Source of the DNA: JAZDLX01 sp964538455
Lineage (GTDB): Bacteria; Electryoneota; Electryoneia; Electryoneales; Electryoneaceae
Length of the DNA stretch: 64,000 bases
Assembly (NCBI GenBank): GCA_964538455.1
Contig: CAZIDZ010000003.1
Coordinates: forward strand, 152,171 to 216,170
Reading direction: 5' to 3'
The notes beneath the pieces are model-generated. The model was not told the DNA's origin, ran no database searches, and saw nothing but the letters and a program-made list of their open reading frames with translations. The position numbers were made by a program, and so were the translations under genes. Shown here piece after piece: positions 16,365 through 25,927 of this stretch. Position 1 is the first letter of the stretch. Each line of letters opens with the position of its first letter.

Positions 16365-17474
16365 GTGAACGAACAGAAACGCAATTCCTATTATCGTGAA
16401 TTGGGCGTCCAGCCGGACGCGACTCCCGGACAGATTCGCGACGCTTATAGGAAACTCGCCAAACGATACCACCCCGACCGCAACCCGGGCGACAGGGTGG
16501 CCGAGGAGCGTTTCAAACGAGTCGGTGAGGCGTACCGCATCCTCACCGATCCCGCACAGCGGATCGTCTACCATCAGAAAGAGGCGGTGCGCACCCGCGC
16601 CAGGGCCGCGGAGAAGAAGAAATCAACCGCTTCCTTCGCGGAACTGTTCAAAAAGGTCTTTCAGAGCGGTTTCGGCGGAGATACAGACGGGCCCGCCGCC
16701 AACGCTCCCGCCCGTGGCAAGGATCAGAAAATCAGCCTGGAGCTCGACGCCTTCGAACTGGCGGAGGGCACCCGCCGCACCCTCAAGGTCAAGCGGGATA
16801 TCTCCTGTGAGGTTTGCGGCGGCACGGGGATCAAACCGGGGCACGGGCTGCACGAGTGCTCCATCTGCCAGGGACTGGGCGAGGTGCCGCGCGTCAAGGA
16901 CGGGAAAACCATTTTTGTCACCTGTACCAACTGCCAGGGCACCGGGCAGATCATCAAGGAACGATGTCTCAATTGCGGCGGGCGAAGCATCGTCCGGAGC
17001 GCCGGCACGATTACTGTCGACATCCCTTCGAACAGCCGCGAAGGAACGGTCATTCGCATCTCAAAGCAGGGGAACGCGGGTCCGTACAGGGGCCGGCCGG
17101 GCGACCTGCTGATCGAACTCCGTTCGAAAAACAGCGCCTATTTCGAACAGGACGGGGAGGAGTTGGTCTACCATTTACCGGTGACGCTGCTTGAGGTTGT
17201 AACCGGGGGCGACGTCGAGGTGCCCACGCCCAAGGGGAAGGTAAAGCTGACTCTAAAACCGGGAGTCGCTCCGGATGCGATTCTGCGAGTGAGGGGAAAG
17301 GGGCTGCCAATAACGGGAGGTGGCGCCGGAGACATCCTCGTCCATGTCCACTACCACCTGCCCGATCGGCTCACCGAAAAAGCGCGGAAGTTGCTCGAGG
17401 ATCTGGTCAAACAACCGGGATGGTCGCCGCAGAAGGATGAAAACGGATTTGTCCGGAGATCAAACGAAGAGTAG
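16365..17474 (+). CDS. dnaJ: Chaperone protein DnaJ
   Basis: 369 residues from the GTG at 16365 (a TTG lies 21 bases upstream). J domain at ~6-70 with the HPD motif in AKRYHPDRNPGD, then a Lys/Ala linker poor in the Gly/Phe residues usual for the family. Four zinc-binding repeats follow: CEVCGGTG, CSICQGLG, CTNCQGTG and CLNCGGRS (the last with RS in place of the second GXG). After these come two beta-sandwich substrate-binding domains (VDIPSNSREGTVIRI, GDLLIELRSK, PKGKVKLTLKPG). DnaJ stimulates the DnaK ATPase in protein folding. No dnaK or grpE is adjacent in the window. It stands alone between terminators. Confidence 0.93.
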   Translation: MNEQKRNSYYRELGVQPDATPGQIRDAYRKLAKRYHPDRNPGDRVAEERFKRVGEAYRILTDPAQRIVYHQKEAVRTRARAAEKKKSTASFAELFKKVFQSGFGGDTDGPAANAPARGKDQKISLELDAFELAEGTRRTLKVKRDISCEVCGGTGIKPGHGLHECSICQGLGEVPRVKDGKTIFVTCTNCQGTGQIIKERCLNCGGRSIVRSAGTITVDIPSNSREGTVIRISKQGNAGPYRGRPGDLLIELRSKNSAYFEQDGEELVYHLPVTLLEVVTGGDVEVPTPKGKVKLTLKPGVAPDAILRVRGKGLPITGGGAGDILVHVHYHLPDRLTEKARKLLEDLVKQPGWSPQKDENGFVRRSNEE

Positions 17475-17564
17475 GAAGCCCCATACGATCTCAACGCCCT
17501 GGCTTCCGCTTCTGTTTCTTGAATTATTCCAGCAATAGTAGTCCGTGTTAGCCGCCTATAGTCA

Positions 17565-17616
17565 TCCCCCGGCTTAACCGGGGGACCCAGTTGTAGCCCG
17601 GATTATCGAATCCGGG
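17565..17616. repeat. Two adjacent palindromes (REP-type) between dnaJ and trkH
   Basis: TCCCCCGG-CTTAA-CCGGGGGA at 17565-17585 and CCCGGATT-ATCG-AATCCGGG at 17597-17616. The first is flanked by GTCA and CCCA, like the palindromes at 54.1 and 54.6 kb. They lie between convergent genes, so they may also act as a two-way terminator. Confidence 0.7.
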
Positions 17617-17634
17617 TATCCCGCTAACCGCCGC

Positions 17635-19074
17635 TCACCGGCTCCAGAATGTCCGTGTGAACAGCACGAGCACCGTATAGATCTCCAGTCGCCCGGTGAT
17701 CATCATCATGCTCAGCACCCACTTCCCGACTCCGGGAATCGCCGCGTAGTTGTCCGTCGGGCCTACTCCGCCGAGACCGGGCCCGATGTTGCTGAGACAT
17801 GCGACAACGCTGGTAAACGCCGTTACGTGGTCGAGATCGATCAGTGACATGATCAGCGTTCCGATCGCGAGCAGCACGGCATAGAGCAGCGCAAACGCCA
17901 GCACGTTGAGAACGATCTCTTCCTGTATGATCCTTCCTCCCTGGCGGATAGGGTAGAGCGTCTGCGGGTGGACGAGTTTGTGGAGTTCCACCCGCGCCTG
18001 CTTCATCAGCAGCTGGATGCGAATCGCCTTCATCCCGCCCCCGGTGGATCCCGCCATGCCACCCATGATCATCAGCAGCACGAGGGCGATCTGCGCCACT
18101 GGGTGCCACGCCTCGAAGTTTGCCGTGGCATAGCCCGTCGTCGTGGTGATCGACACTGCGGTGAACGCTGATTCCCGCAGCGATTTCTCGAGCGGATCCC
18201 CCTCGACGAGACGCAGCGCGGTCATCGCGAGCACCGCCGCGATAATGATCGACGCGAAGAATCGAAACTCGGGGCTTTGCAGGTACTGCTTCGGCTGTCC
18301 TCGCAGGGCATGGTAGTGGAGGTTGAAGCTGACTCCCGCGAGGAACATGAAGACGATGATCACCCAGTGGATGTACGCCGAATCGTAATACCCGATCGAC
18401 GCGCTTTTCGTAGAAAAACCGCCCGTCGCAAGCGTCCCGAACGCGTGGCAGGCGCTGTCGAAAAGGGGCATTCCGCCGAGCGTCAGCAGCACAACCTCGC
18501 AGACCGTGAAGAGCACGTACACGCCCCACAGGATTTCTGCCGTGCTCTTGATGCGGGGGGTGAGTTTATCGGCGGTCGGCCCCGGGGACTCCGCCTTGAA
18601 CATCTGCATCCCGCCGATGCCGAGGAACGGGAGAATGGCAATCGAAAAAACGATAATTCCCATGCCCCCGACCCAATGGGTGAAGCTGCGCCAGAACAGG
18701 ATGCCGTGGGGAAGGCTCTCGATGTTCGTCAGGATCGAGGCGCCGGTCGTCGTAAATCCGCTGGCGGACTCGAAAAAGGCCTCCGTGAACGTCGGGATTG
18801 CGCCTGTGATCAGGAAGGGAAGGGAGCCGGCCAGGGACATGCAGAACCAGCCGAGGCTGACGACGGCGAATCCATCGCGAAGAGTCAGGTCCACCTTGCC
18901 GCGCTTCAACAGCACCAGCAACGACCCGGTAGCCATCACGATCAGCGCGGAAAACGCAATCCCCAGCGCGTCCCCGTCACCATAAATCAGCGCGATTCCC
19001 ACCGAGAGCAGCATCGAGGCTCCCAGCAGCAGCAGCAGGGTGCCAACGATGCGGAAAACGGTTCGTGGATTCAT
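17635..19074 (-). CDS. trkH: Trk-type potassium uptake protein, membrane subunit
   Basis: 479 residues, an integral inner-membrane protein with about ten hydrophobic segments. Filter-region sequences include ASGFTTTGASILTNIESLP, FDSACHAFGTLATGGFSTK, VSITTTTGYATANFEAW and VACLSNIGPGLGGVGPTDNY, the four pore repeats of the TrkH/KtrB family. The HWVGGMGI segment is a family hallmark. It imports K+ with the membrane potential and is gated by the cytoplasmic NAD-binding TrkA encoded nine bases upstream. Length matches the family. The operon order serS-trkA-trkH shares 4-bp and short gaps, so co-transcription is likely. Confidence 0.95.
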   Translation of the reverse strand: MNPRTVFRIVGTLLLLLGASMLLSVGIALIYGDGDALGIAFSALIVMATGSLLVLLKRGKVDLTLRDGFAVVSLGWFCMSLAGSLPFLITGAIPTFTEAFFESASGFTTTGASILTNIESLPHGILFWRSFTHWVGGMGIIVFSIAILPFLGIGGMQMFKAESPGPTADKLTPRIKSTAEILWGVYVLFTVCEVVLLTLGGMPLFDSACHAFGTLATGGFSTKSASIGYYDSAYIHWVIIVFMFLAGVSFNLHYHALRGQPKQYLQSPEFRFFASIIIAAVLAMTALRLVEGDPLEKSLRESAFTAVSITTTTGYATANFEAWHPVAQIALVLLMIMGGMAGSTGGGMKAIRIQLLMKQARVELHKLVHPQTLYPIRQGGRIIQEEIVLNVLAFALLYAVLLAIGTLIMSLIDLDHVTAFTSVVACLSNIGPGLGGVGPTDNYAAIPGVGKWVLSMMMITGRLEIYTVLVLFTRTFWSR

Positions 19075-19083
19075 CGACCAGTC

Positions 19084-20427
19084 CTAGCTGAACAATCGCA
19101 GGACGTCCGGCACAGACTCTGGGATGCAGAAGACGACGACACGGTCGCCGACGTAGATCGGGGTGTCGCCGACCGGGATCTCTCCGAAATCTTTGTGTTC
19201 CACCGCGACCACGATAGAACCCTTCGGAAAGTTGATCTCCCGCAGTTTTTTGCCCACGATCTCCGACCCGGGATCGACCTCGAACTCGTAGGTCTCCGCG
19301 TCGACTCCCACCATGTGGCGCAGACTGATGATCCGGCCGATGCGGATGAATTTCAGGATCGCGTTCGAGGTCAACAGCCGGGGGTTGATCGCCACATCGA
19401 GCCCGATCGTTTTCACGATCGGCACGTATTGCGTCTTGCCGATCAGCGTGATCGTTCTCGGAACCCGCAGGTGGCGCGCGAGCAGCGAGGTGACGATGTT
19501 GTCCTCGTCGTCGTCGGTCAGCGCCGCGAAAACATCCATGTCGATGATCCCCTCGCGGGAGATCAAATCGATGTCGCTCGCCTCGCCGACAACGATGTCC
19601 GTGTTGTCCAGGCCCTCCGCTGCGGCGAGCCCCCGGTCACGGTTCCGTTCGATCAGCTTGACGTGAATGCTCTTTTCCTGCTCCAGCTCCTTCGCCACCA
19701 TCCGACCGATCGGCGTCGCGCCGTACAGCATCACCCGGTGGGTCTCCCAATCCTGATGGCCCGCAAGCGCAAAGGCGTCCTGGAGGTTCTTCGTATAGCA
19801 GGAGATATAGATGTCGTCGCCGACCTCGATATGATCGCTGCCGCGCGGAATGATCGTGCGGTTTTCGCGGTTGACCGCGACCAGGCGATAGGCGAATTTC
19901 CGCAGCTCCGCGATCTCCTGGAGTTTCTTCCCGGCGATCGGCGAACGCTCGACCACCTTCAAGCCGATGATTGCGATCTCGTCGTTGCAGAAGGTGATGA
20001 TTTCCTGGACCTGCGGGTAACGAATCAGGCGTACGATTTCCCGGGTCGCCTCCAGCTCCGGGTGGATGATCAGGTCAATCCCCAGGTCTTCGGGTTTGAG
20101 AAAACTGCCCCCGGTGGAAAAGTCCCGGTTGCGAACCCGTGCGATCTTGGTTTTCACGCCGAATTGCTTCGCGATCATGCAGGTGAGCACATTGACTTCG
20201 TCCACGGTGGTCACCGAGATCAGCATGTCCGCGCTCTCGATGCCCGCCTCCTTGAGCACGGACGGGCTCGTCCCCGGCCCCTCGATCGCAAGCACATCCA
20301 GCGTGTTCGAGATATACTGAATGCGGTCCGGATCGTGATCGACCACCGTGATGTCATGGTTTTCCTGGCTCAACAATCGCGCCAGGTGGCCGCCGACCTC
20401 ACCAGCACCGATGATCAAAATATTCAA
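19084..20427 (-). CDS. trkA: Trk potassium system peripheral NAD-binding protein
   Basis: 447 residues, TTG start overlapping the serS stop (TTGA). Two TrkA-N/TrkA-C (RCK) units are visible. The first opens MNILIIGAGEVGGHLARLL with the GAGEVG dinucleotide motif and has acidic VVDHDPDRI. The second opens VMLYGATPIGRMVAKEL with weaker glycines, the usual asymmetry. The C-domains have the patterns VVERSPIAGKKLQEIAEL and VDPGSEIVGKKLREINFP. TrkA forms a gating ring on TrkH and senses NAD(H)/ATP. The unusual TTG start and overlap suggest its level is tied to serS translation. Confidence 0.95.
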   Translation of the reverse strand: MNILIIGAGEVGGHLARLLSQENHDITVVDHDPDRIQYISNTLDVLAIEGPGTSPSVLKEAGIESADMLISVTTVDEVNVLTCMIAKQFGVKTKIARVRNRDFSTGGSFLKPEDLGIDLIIHPELEATREIVRLIRYPQVQEIITFCNDEIAIIGLKVVERSPIAGKKLQEIAELRKFAYRLVAVNRENRTIIPRGSDHIEVGDDIYISCYTKNLQDAFALAGHQDWETHRVMLYGATPIGRMVAKELEQEKSIHVKLIERNRDRGLAAAEGLDNTDIVVGEASDIDLISREGIIDMDVFAALTDDDEDNIVTSLLARHLRVPRTITLIGKTQYVPIVKTIGLDVAINPRLLTSNAILKFIRIGRIISLRHMVGVDAETYEFEVDPGSEIVGKKLREINFPKGSIVVAVEHKDFGEIPVGDTPIYVGDRVVVFCIPESVPDVLRLFS

Positions 20428-21707
20428 AGCTTGACTCCGATAATCTGATCGACACCGCCGAGATACGGTTGCAGCGGCTTCGGAATGAGGATCCGTCCCT
20501 CCGGCGTCTGGAACGTCTCCAGCAACGCCACCATCAACCGGCTCGTCGCCAATCCCGATCCGTTCAGCGTGTGCGGATACTCGGGCTTGCTGCCAGGCTC
20601 ACGGCGAAAACGCAGGTTCATCCGCCTCGCCTGGAATTCACCAAAGTTGCTCACGCTACTGGCCTCAAGCCAAGCGTTTGTGCCCGGAGCCCAGATTTCG
20701 ATGTCAAAGCATCTCGACGCTCCAAAACTGAGATCTCCCGCGCAAAGCTCCACTATCCGGTAGGGGAGGGCCAGTGCTTCAAGGATTGCTTCGGCGTGCG
20801 AGAGAATCTCCTGTTGCGCCTTCGCACTCTCTTCGGGACGGACGATCTGGACCAGTTCGACCTTGTTGAATTGATGGACCCGCCGCAGTCCGTGAGTCTC
20901 CTGCCCGTGCGAACCGGCCTCCCGGCGGAAACACGGAGTGTAGGAACAATACTTCTTTGGCAACTCATCCGGCCCCAGAATCTCATCCGCATGGAAATTC
21001 GTCACCGGAACTTCCGCCGTCGGGATCAGGAAAAAATCCTCGCTCTCGATGCGGTAGAGATCGTCCTCGAACTTGGGAAGCTGACCTGTGCCGATAGCTG
21101 TCGCCCGGTTGACGACGAGGGGCACGATCAGCTCTGTATACCCGTGCTGGCGAGTCTGCACGTCGAGCATGTAGTTGATCAGCGCGCGCTCCAGTGCGGC
21201 GCCCGCCCCCACATAAACCGGCCAGCCCGTGCCCGTCAGCTTGGCCCCAACCGACATGTCGAGAATGCGGAGCGATTCGGAGAGCTCCAGGTGATCCTTC
21301 AGCTCGAAATCGAACTTCCGTGGTTTGCCCTCCTGCCGCACTACGACATTCGCCTCTGCACTCGAACCATCGGGCGCGGACGCATCCGGCTCGTTCGGCC
21401 AGTCGAGTAACAGCGCGTCGATCCGCTGGCGAAGATCGCGCTTCCTGTCGTCGATGCCGACAGCCTCTTCCCGGATCCGGCGCGCGGCATCCATCTCCTC
21501 CGCGGCGTCGCGGCCCGCCTTTTTCGCATCCCCGATCGCTTTACTCGCACGATTCAGATCCGCCTTCAGATCGTCCGCCGCCTTTGTCAAATCGCGCCAC
21601 TCCGAATCGAGTTTCAGCACACTCTCGACATCCGCGTCGAATCCCTTCCTCGCGAGCGAAGCACGCACTTCCTCCGTGTGTTCACGTATCCGGCGAATAT
21701 CATGCAT
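20424..21707 (-). CDS. serS: Seryl-tRNA synthetase
   Basis: 427 residues, class II aminoacyl-tRNA synthetase charging tRNA-Ser. The N-terminal ~110 residues form the tRNA-binding antiparallel coiled coil (MHDIRRIREHTEEVRASLARK, the arm LTKAADDLKADLNRASKAI). Catalytic motif 1 is near YMLDVQTRQHGYTELIVP, motif 2 is CFRREAGSHGQETHGLRRVHQ and motif 3 is LNGSGLATSRLMVALLE. TAEVPVTN is the family loop. Full length with all motifs. It is placed between the polysaccharide genes and trkA rather than in a translation cluster. Confidence 0.98.
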   Translation of the reverse strand: MHDIRRIREHTEEVRASLARKGFDADVESVLKLDSEWRDLTKAADDLKADLNRASKAIGDAKKAGRDAAEEMDAARRIREEAVGIDDRKRDLRQRIDALLLDWPNEPDASAPDGSSAEANVVVRQEGKPRKFDFELKDHLELSESLRILDMSVGAKLTGTGWPVYVGAGAALERALINYMLDVQTRQHGYTELIVPLVVNRATAIGTGQLPKFEDDLYRIESEDFFLIPTAEVPVTNFHADEILGPDELPKKYCSYTPCFRREAGSHGQETHGLRRVHQFNKVELVQIVRPEESAKAQQEILSHAEAILEALALPYRIVELCAGDLSFGASRCFDIEIWAPGTNAWLEASSVSNFGEFQARRMNLRFRREPGSKPEYPHTLNGSGLATSRLMVALLETFQTPEGRILIPKPLQPYLGGVDQIIGVKL

Positions 21708-21740
21708 CTTCTTTGTATCCCAAGTGTTACGATTCCCGAT

Positions 21741-23144
21741 TCAACGCCCTCTGGCGGTGATCATCACCCAAAACGTGTTCAACAGAATCTTAATATCGAG
21801 CGACACCGACATGTTCTCAAGGTAGAACAGGTCGTACTGGAGCTTCTCGCGGACATCGTCAAGGTTCGTGTCGTACCCGCGGCGGATCTGCGCCCAGCCG
21901 GTGATCCCCGGCTTCGCGTTCAGCCGCCTCGCGTAAAACGGGATCTCTTTGCTGAATTCATCGACGAACACACGTCGCTCCGGACGGGGGCCGACCAGGC
22001 TCATCTCGCCGAGCAGAACATTCCAGGCTTGGGGGATTTCATCCAGACGGGTGTTCCGCAGAAAACGACCGACCCGCGTGACCCGCGGATCGTCCGGCGT
22101 CGCCCACACCGCGCCCGTCCCTTTTTCCGCATCCGCCTGCATCGTCCGGAATTTGACCACCGTAAATTCACGCCCCCGGTACCCGACACGCCTCTGCCGG
22201 AACAGCGCCGGACCTTTCGAATCGAGCCGGATTGCGAGCGCAATCAGCGCCATGAACGGCAACCCGGCGACCAACAGGAACAGCGAGACGAGAATGTCCA
22301 GCAACCGCTTGATCAGCTTCCCGGTCGGTGTCATCAGCGCGGGAAACACCTCGAGCAGCGGAACACCGTACAACTCCCGCGTTTTGGCGTACCCGGCGAG
22401 CACCTGCATGAAGTCTGGTTCGATCATCGTGCGCAGCGCATGACGGCTTGCCAGTTCGATTACCTCCAGCGTTTTTCCCCTCTCTTCCGGCTCAAGTGCG
22501 ATCAACGCATACTCGAGAGTCTCCGGGCCAGACTGGTTGGCTTGGGTGATTTTCTCGAAATCCTGAAGGGAAATGAGGGGGACGTCCGGCTTCACGGCGG
22601 GAAGTTTTTTCTGCGTACAAACCACGTAATGGACCTCGTACCCGTATTCCGGCCTCTGGCTGATGTGACGGTACAGATTCATCGCTCGCGGACCGCAGCC
22701 GAAGAGTGCCGAATGATAGAGCCCGATGCGCCTCATGTACAGCAGGCGCACGAATGTCCGGAACAGGCTGTGTCCACCACCGACGAAAATCACGAGAAGG
22801 ATGCCGTAGCTGACCAGCACGATTCTTGTGTTCGTCACCGGGTGGCCGGGGTCCATGCTGATGAAAAAGAGCAGGATCACTCCGACTACGACGCCTTTGA
22901 AAATCCTCTCCACGGCCTCAAATCGCGAGGTGCTGATCGTCCTCGCGTAGATCCCCTGCAGGGCGAAGAGCAGCAGCCAGAATACTGTCAGCATCGCAGC
23001 AACTGGAATGAACTGTGGCTGCAGCGGCTCGCGGAACAGCCCCGAGGAATAGCGAAGCTGGTAGGTGAGATAGAAGGCGGCCTGCAGCATCACCAGATCG
23101 ATCAGCAGCAGGACGGGCGCACGATGGCGGATCAGCCATTTCAT
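21741..23144 (-). CDS. Polyprenyl glycosylphosphotransferase (WcaJ/WbaP-type), first step of polysaccharide repeat synthesis
   Basis: 467 residues. Four to five N-terminal membrane helices, a central CoA-binding-like Rossmann region (HSALFGCGPRAMNLYRHI), and a C-terminal bacterial sugar transferase domain. That domain has KRLLDILVSLFLLVAGLPFM, KGPALFRQRRVGYRGREF, the catalytic KFRTMQ with nearby DPRVTRVGRFLRNTRLDEIPQ, and LVGPRPER. It moves a sugar-1-phosphate from a nucleotide sugar onto undecaprenyl phosphate at the cytoplasmic face, starting the lipid-linked unit that Wzx and Wzy would export and join. The ATG overlaps the stop of the upstream GT2. The sugar (glucose, galactose or other) cannot be deduced. 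Confidence 0.92.
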   Translation of the reverse strand: MKWLIRHRAPVLLLIDLVMLQAAFYLTYQLRYSSGLFREPLQPQFIPVAAMLTVFWLLLFALQGIYARTISTSRFEAVERIFKGVVVGVILLFFISMDPGHPVTNTRIVLVSYGILLVIFVGGGHSLFRTFVRLLYMRRIGLYHSALFGCGPRAMNLYRHISQRPEYGYEVHYVVCTQKKLPAVKPDVPLISLQDFEKITQANQSGPETLEYALIALEPEERGKTLEVIELASRHALRTMIEPDFMQVLAGYAKTRELYGVPLLEVFPALMTPTGKLIKRLLDILVSLFLLVAGLPFMALIALAIRLDSKGPALFRQRRVGYRGREFTVVKFRTMQADAEKGTGAVWATPDDPRVTRVGRFLRNTRLDEIPQAWNVLLGEMSLVGPRPERRVFVDEFSKEIPFYARRLNAKPGITGWAQIRRGYDTNLDDVREKLQYDLFYLENMSVSLDIKILLNTFWVMITARGR

Positions 23145-24289
23145 CTCGTGTGATCCCAGATCATCTGCGAACCCTTGGTCACCGCGTTGAATACTCCCGT
23201 GGCTGCGGCGCGCAGCATTAGCACAAGGTAATACGCGTGCGAAAGCAGGGGGATGGGACGTTCGGAGCCAAGCCCCCGGCCTAATAGACCAAAGAAACCG
23301 AGCAGCGAAGAGGCTCCGAAGACGGCAACGTCGAAGCCGTTGTTGCGGCGGGTGAGGATGCGTAAAGTCGAGGCCAGCAGGGCGGCCCCAAGCAGAAATG
23401 GCGAGAGCCAGCGTAAAACCTTATGACTCCACAACAGCAGCGCGAGCCGGCCGCTTCTCCCAGGATTGAGCAGTTCGGGGAACTTGAGCACACTCGCCAC
23501 GGAGCGACGCACGATGCGCTCTTTGCGCGCGAGCTCGGCTCGGAAATCCTGTTCCGCCGATTCCCAGGCCACAGCCTCCGGCGCATAAACCGTCCGGTAG
23601 CCTGCCTGGGCGATCAGTAGCGGTTCGAGCAGGTCGCTGATCGCGTCGGCAGGGAGGGGAATGTACTGCTCGCGGCGGACCGCATAGATCGAGCCGTTCG
23701 CCCCGATCAGCCCGCCGGTCCTCGATTCCGCCCGCTTCAATCCCGTTTCCAGAAAATTCCAATAGGCGGATTCGGTGGCGTCGGTGGCACGCTCGCCGTT
23801 TCTGTACCGGTGGCGGCCGCTCACCGCGCCGATCGCGCTCTCCGTAAACGGTGCGACCAGCGGGCGCAGGGCATCTTCTTCGAACAGCGTGTTGGCGTCG
23901 GTGAACGCGAGAATCTCGGCTTCTGAGTCCGCTGCCGCACGGTTCTGCGCCTCTGTCTTGCCGATCTCGCCGAACTCGAGCACTCGCACTCCCCGATCGT
24001 CGTAACCGCGGGCGATTTCCACGGTGTTGTCCTTACAACCGTTGGCCAGAACCGTGGTCTGCAGACGGCCTTTCGGGTACTTCAGATTCAGGCAATTCTC
24101 GATTCTACCCGCGATCCCCGCCTGCTCATTGCGCGCCGAGATGAATAACTCCACCTGCGGCAAATCCGCGTCCTCCGGAATCGCCCATTCCGTCTCCCGT
24201 TTCCTCGATGCTGCAGCCAGCAGAATCACAGGGAAGAGGAGGAAAGAGTAAAAAAGGAGGAGAAGACATGATATGAGCAGAGCGGCCAC
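23141..24289 (-). CDS. Membrane glycosyltransferase family 2
   Basis: 382 residues, GTG start with GAGGG upstream. One N-terminal membrane helix (ALLISCLLLLFYSFLLFPV), then a GT-A domain: QVELFISARNEQAGIAGRI, TTVLANGCKDNTVEIARGY, AQNRAAADSEAEILAFTDAN with a TDAN in the DXD position, GAVSGRHRYR, and an ERIVRRS segment resembling Q/RXXRW. Three or four C-terminal helices follow. This layout is that of processive or lipid-linked GT2 enzymes. It lies in the polysaccharide operon, overlaps the sugar-phosphate transferase, and probably adds the second sugar of the repeat. Confidence 0.88.
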   Translation of the reverse strand: MAALLISCLLLLFYSFLLFPVILLAAASRKRETEWAIPEDADLPQVELFISARNEQAGIAGRIENCLNLKYPKGRLQTTVLANGCKDNTVEIARGYDDRGVRVLEFGEIGKTEAQNRAAADSEAEILAFTDANTLFEEDALRPLVAPFTESAIGAVSGRHRYRNGERATDATESAYWNFLETGLKRAESRTGGLIGANGSIYAVRREQYIPLPADAISDLLEPLLIAQAGYRTVYAPEAVAWESAEQDFRAELARKERIVRRSVASVLKFPELLNPGRSGRLALLLWSHKVLRWLSPFLLGAALLASTLRILTRRNNGFDVAVFGASSLLGFFGLLGRGLGSERPIPLLSHAYYLVLMLRAAATGVFNAVTKGSQMIWDHTR

Positions 24290-24451
24290 GTTCTACCCTC
24301 GCTTCCCGGGTTCATACCCCGAAGACGCCGGAATTGATGACAGTTGGTGCACAGGATACACGGTCAATCCTACTCTGCTCACGGAAAAGGGCTGATCTTG
24401 AATTCGGAATAGACTCTGCAAAGCCAGCGAATTTTGAGACGTACAAGGATG

Positions 24452-25918
24452 TTAGAGCCGTTCCCAATTTTCGGTATCACATTCATAGACGTTGTTGATA
24501 CGATTTCGCTTGATAATATAACGTTCGTAAAGGATGATGGTTATTGCAAAAACCATCATCCAGATGTACACGTGCGCAAAATAGATCATCGACACTTCGG
24601 TCATGCCCGAAAACATGATGCCGGCGATCGCGGTGAACAGAGACGCACCGATGATCCGCAATTCAACGTGTTCGGCTCTTTTGTAGATACGGTAGGAACG
24701 CTGCAATGCGGTAAAATAGACGGCGCAGAGTAGAATCAACTGAATGATACCGCCCTTGAACAAGGCGATCACGTAGCTATTGTCAATGAATCGAAAGGAA
24801 CTTCCGGTACCTGCAGAACGAAGTTCCGAGCCGGCGCCCATGCCGAGCAGGAAGTTTCCGTGCAGAATCTTTAACGCTCGGTTGATATCAAAGAACCTCA
24901 TCAGGAGGGAATTATCACTCAGGTTTCCCACACCTTGCCAACGGCCCAGAATGATATTGATATCTACGTTGAACAAGCTTGCGCTAAAATAGAGCAAACC
25001 AAATAAAAACATAAAGTATATCGCGTACAATAAGATACTTTTGAAAATTCTATTGAATGTGATACCGTATCTGTTAATATAAAGGAAATAAAATAACATG
25101 AACAAAAAGATTAATTCAACCCATAACATCCTTTTCTGCGATAAAATGATCAATAATATTTGGATAAATCCCAATATGCTTAGCGAAATTCGCCATAGCA
25201 TCTTTTTCTTTATGTGGAAAAGACCGAGTGTCAGCGGTAAGCCTACAACTCCAATATACGCATGATTCGTTATCGGCCTGAATATCACAAAATCCAATAT
25301 GTTGGTAAACGCTCTGCTGATAAGATACCCAAACTCTAGCGACACAAAAGTCGATAGAATTACAATATATAATAGCCATCTCATGATATTTTTATTATAT
25401 AATACATAATACCAAATAAAGAAACCTAAAAACATAAATAGTTGGCTAAATTCTATTAGTAAATTTGCTGAATTATTTCCAAATGCCATACCACGCACAA
25501 TTGCAAAAATAGCATAATAAATATAAGCATAAATTATAATGTTCAAATAATTATCTGCAACAACGGCTTTCACCTCTGTTCTCTTAATGAATGAGGTACT
25601 ATAAAAAACTACACAAAGGCTTAATATTATAATAATATAAATCGTTTTATCATAGAAATAGAATGGAAATATATTGAACACCTCACCCCAGTGTTCTGCC
25701 GGAATTAAAGCTACATATAGTAGAAACAATACCGGGAGAAACCAGTTCTTCCACGCAAACTTGATGAAAATAAACATGGCGAAGAGGAAGATGATCCCAT
25801 ACGCCATATTGAATTTTATCGAAATCAGCAGAAAGGCGGGAATGAACAGCCACCAAATGGCTTTCACATACTGGCGAAGGCTGAAAAGCTGCCCTGATTT
25901 TTGTACGATCGCGTTCAT
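24452..25918 (-). CDS. Wzy polymerase / O-antigen ligase-like membrane protein
   Basis: 488 residues with about twelve hydrophobic helices and a large periplasmic loop near residues 340-390 (LSDNSLLMRFFDINRALKIL, FLLGMGAGSELRS), the layout of Wzy/WaaL proteins; HGNFLLGMG and RFIDNSYVIALFKGG resemble Wzy_C patterns. Sequence identity among such proteins is low, so the call rests on topology and position. Base composition drops sharply (long A/T-rich codons, many Ile, Lys, Tyr), unlike every neighbour, which points to recent acquisition, a common finding for wzy genes. It starts nine bases after the chain-length regulator and probably joins repeat units at the outer face of the inner membrane. 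Confidence 0.75.
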   Translation of the reverse strand: MNAIVQKSGQLFSLRQYVKAIWWLFIPAFLLISIKFNMAYGIIFLFAMFIFIKFAWKNWFLPVLFLLYVALIPAEHWGEVFNIFPFYFYDKTIYIIIILSLCVVFYSTSFIKRTEVKAVVADNYLNIIIYAYIYYAIFAIVRGMAFGNNSANLLIEFSQLFMFLGFFIWYYVLYNKNIMRWLLYIVILSTFVSLEFGYLISRAFTNILDFVIFRPITNHAYIGVVGLPLTLGLFHIKKKMLWRISLSILGFIQILLIILSQKRMLWVELIFLFMLFYFLYINRYGITFNRIFKSILLYAIYFMFLFGLLYFSASLFNVDINIILGRWQGVGNLSDNSLLMRFFDINRALKILHGNFLLGMGAGSELRSAGTGSSFRFIDNSYVIALFKGGIIQLILLCAVYFTALQRSYRIYKRAEHVELRIIGASLFTAIAGIMFSGMTEVSMIYFAHVYIWMMVFAITIILYERYIIKRNRINNVYECDTENWERL

Positions 25919-25927
25919 TGGCGCAAT

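Noticed and set aside
18277..20448. Plus-strand open frame of 723 codons
   Set aside because: It is antisense to trkH and trkA, is rich in Arg, His and Asp as expected for the mirror of a membrane protein gene, and has no start context.
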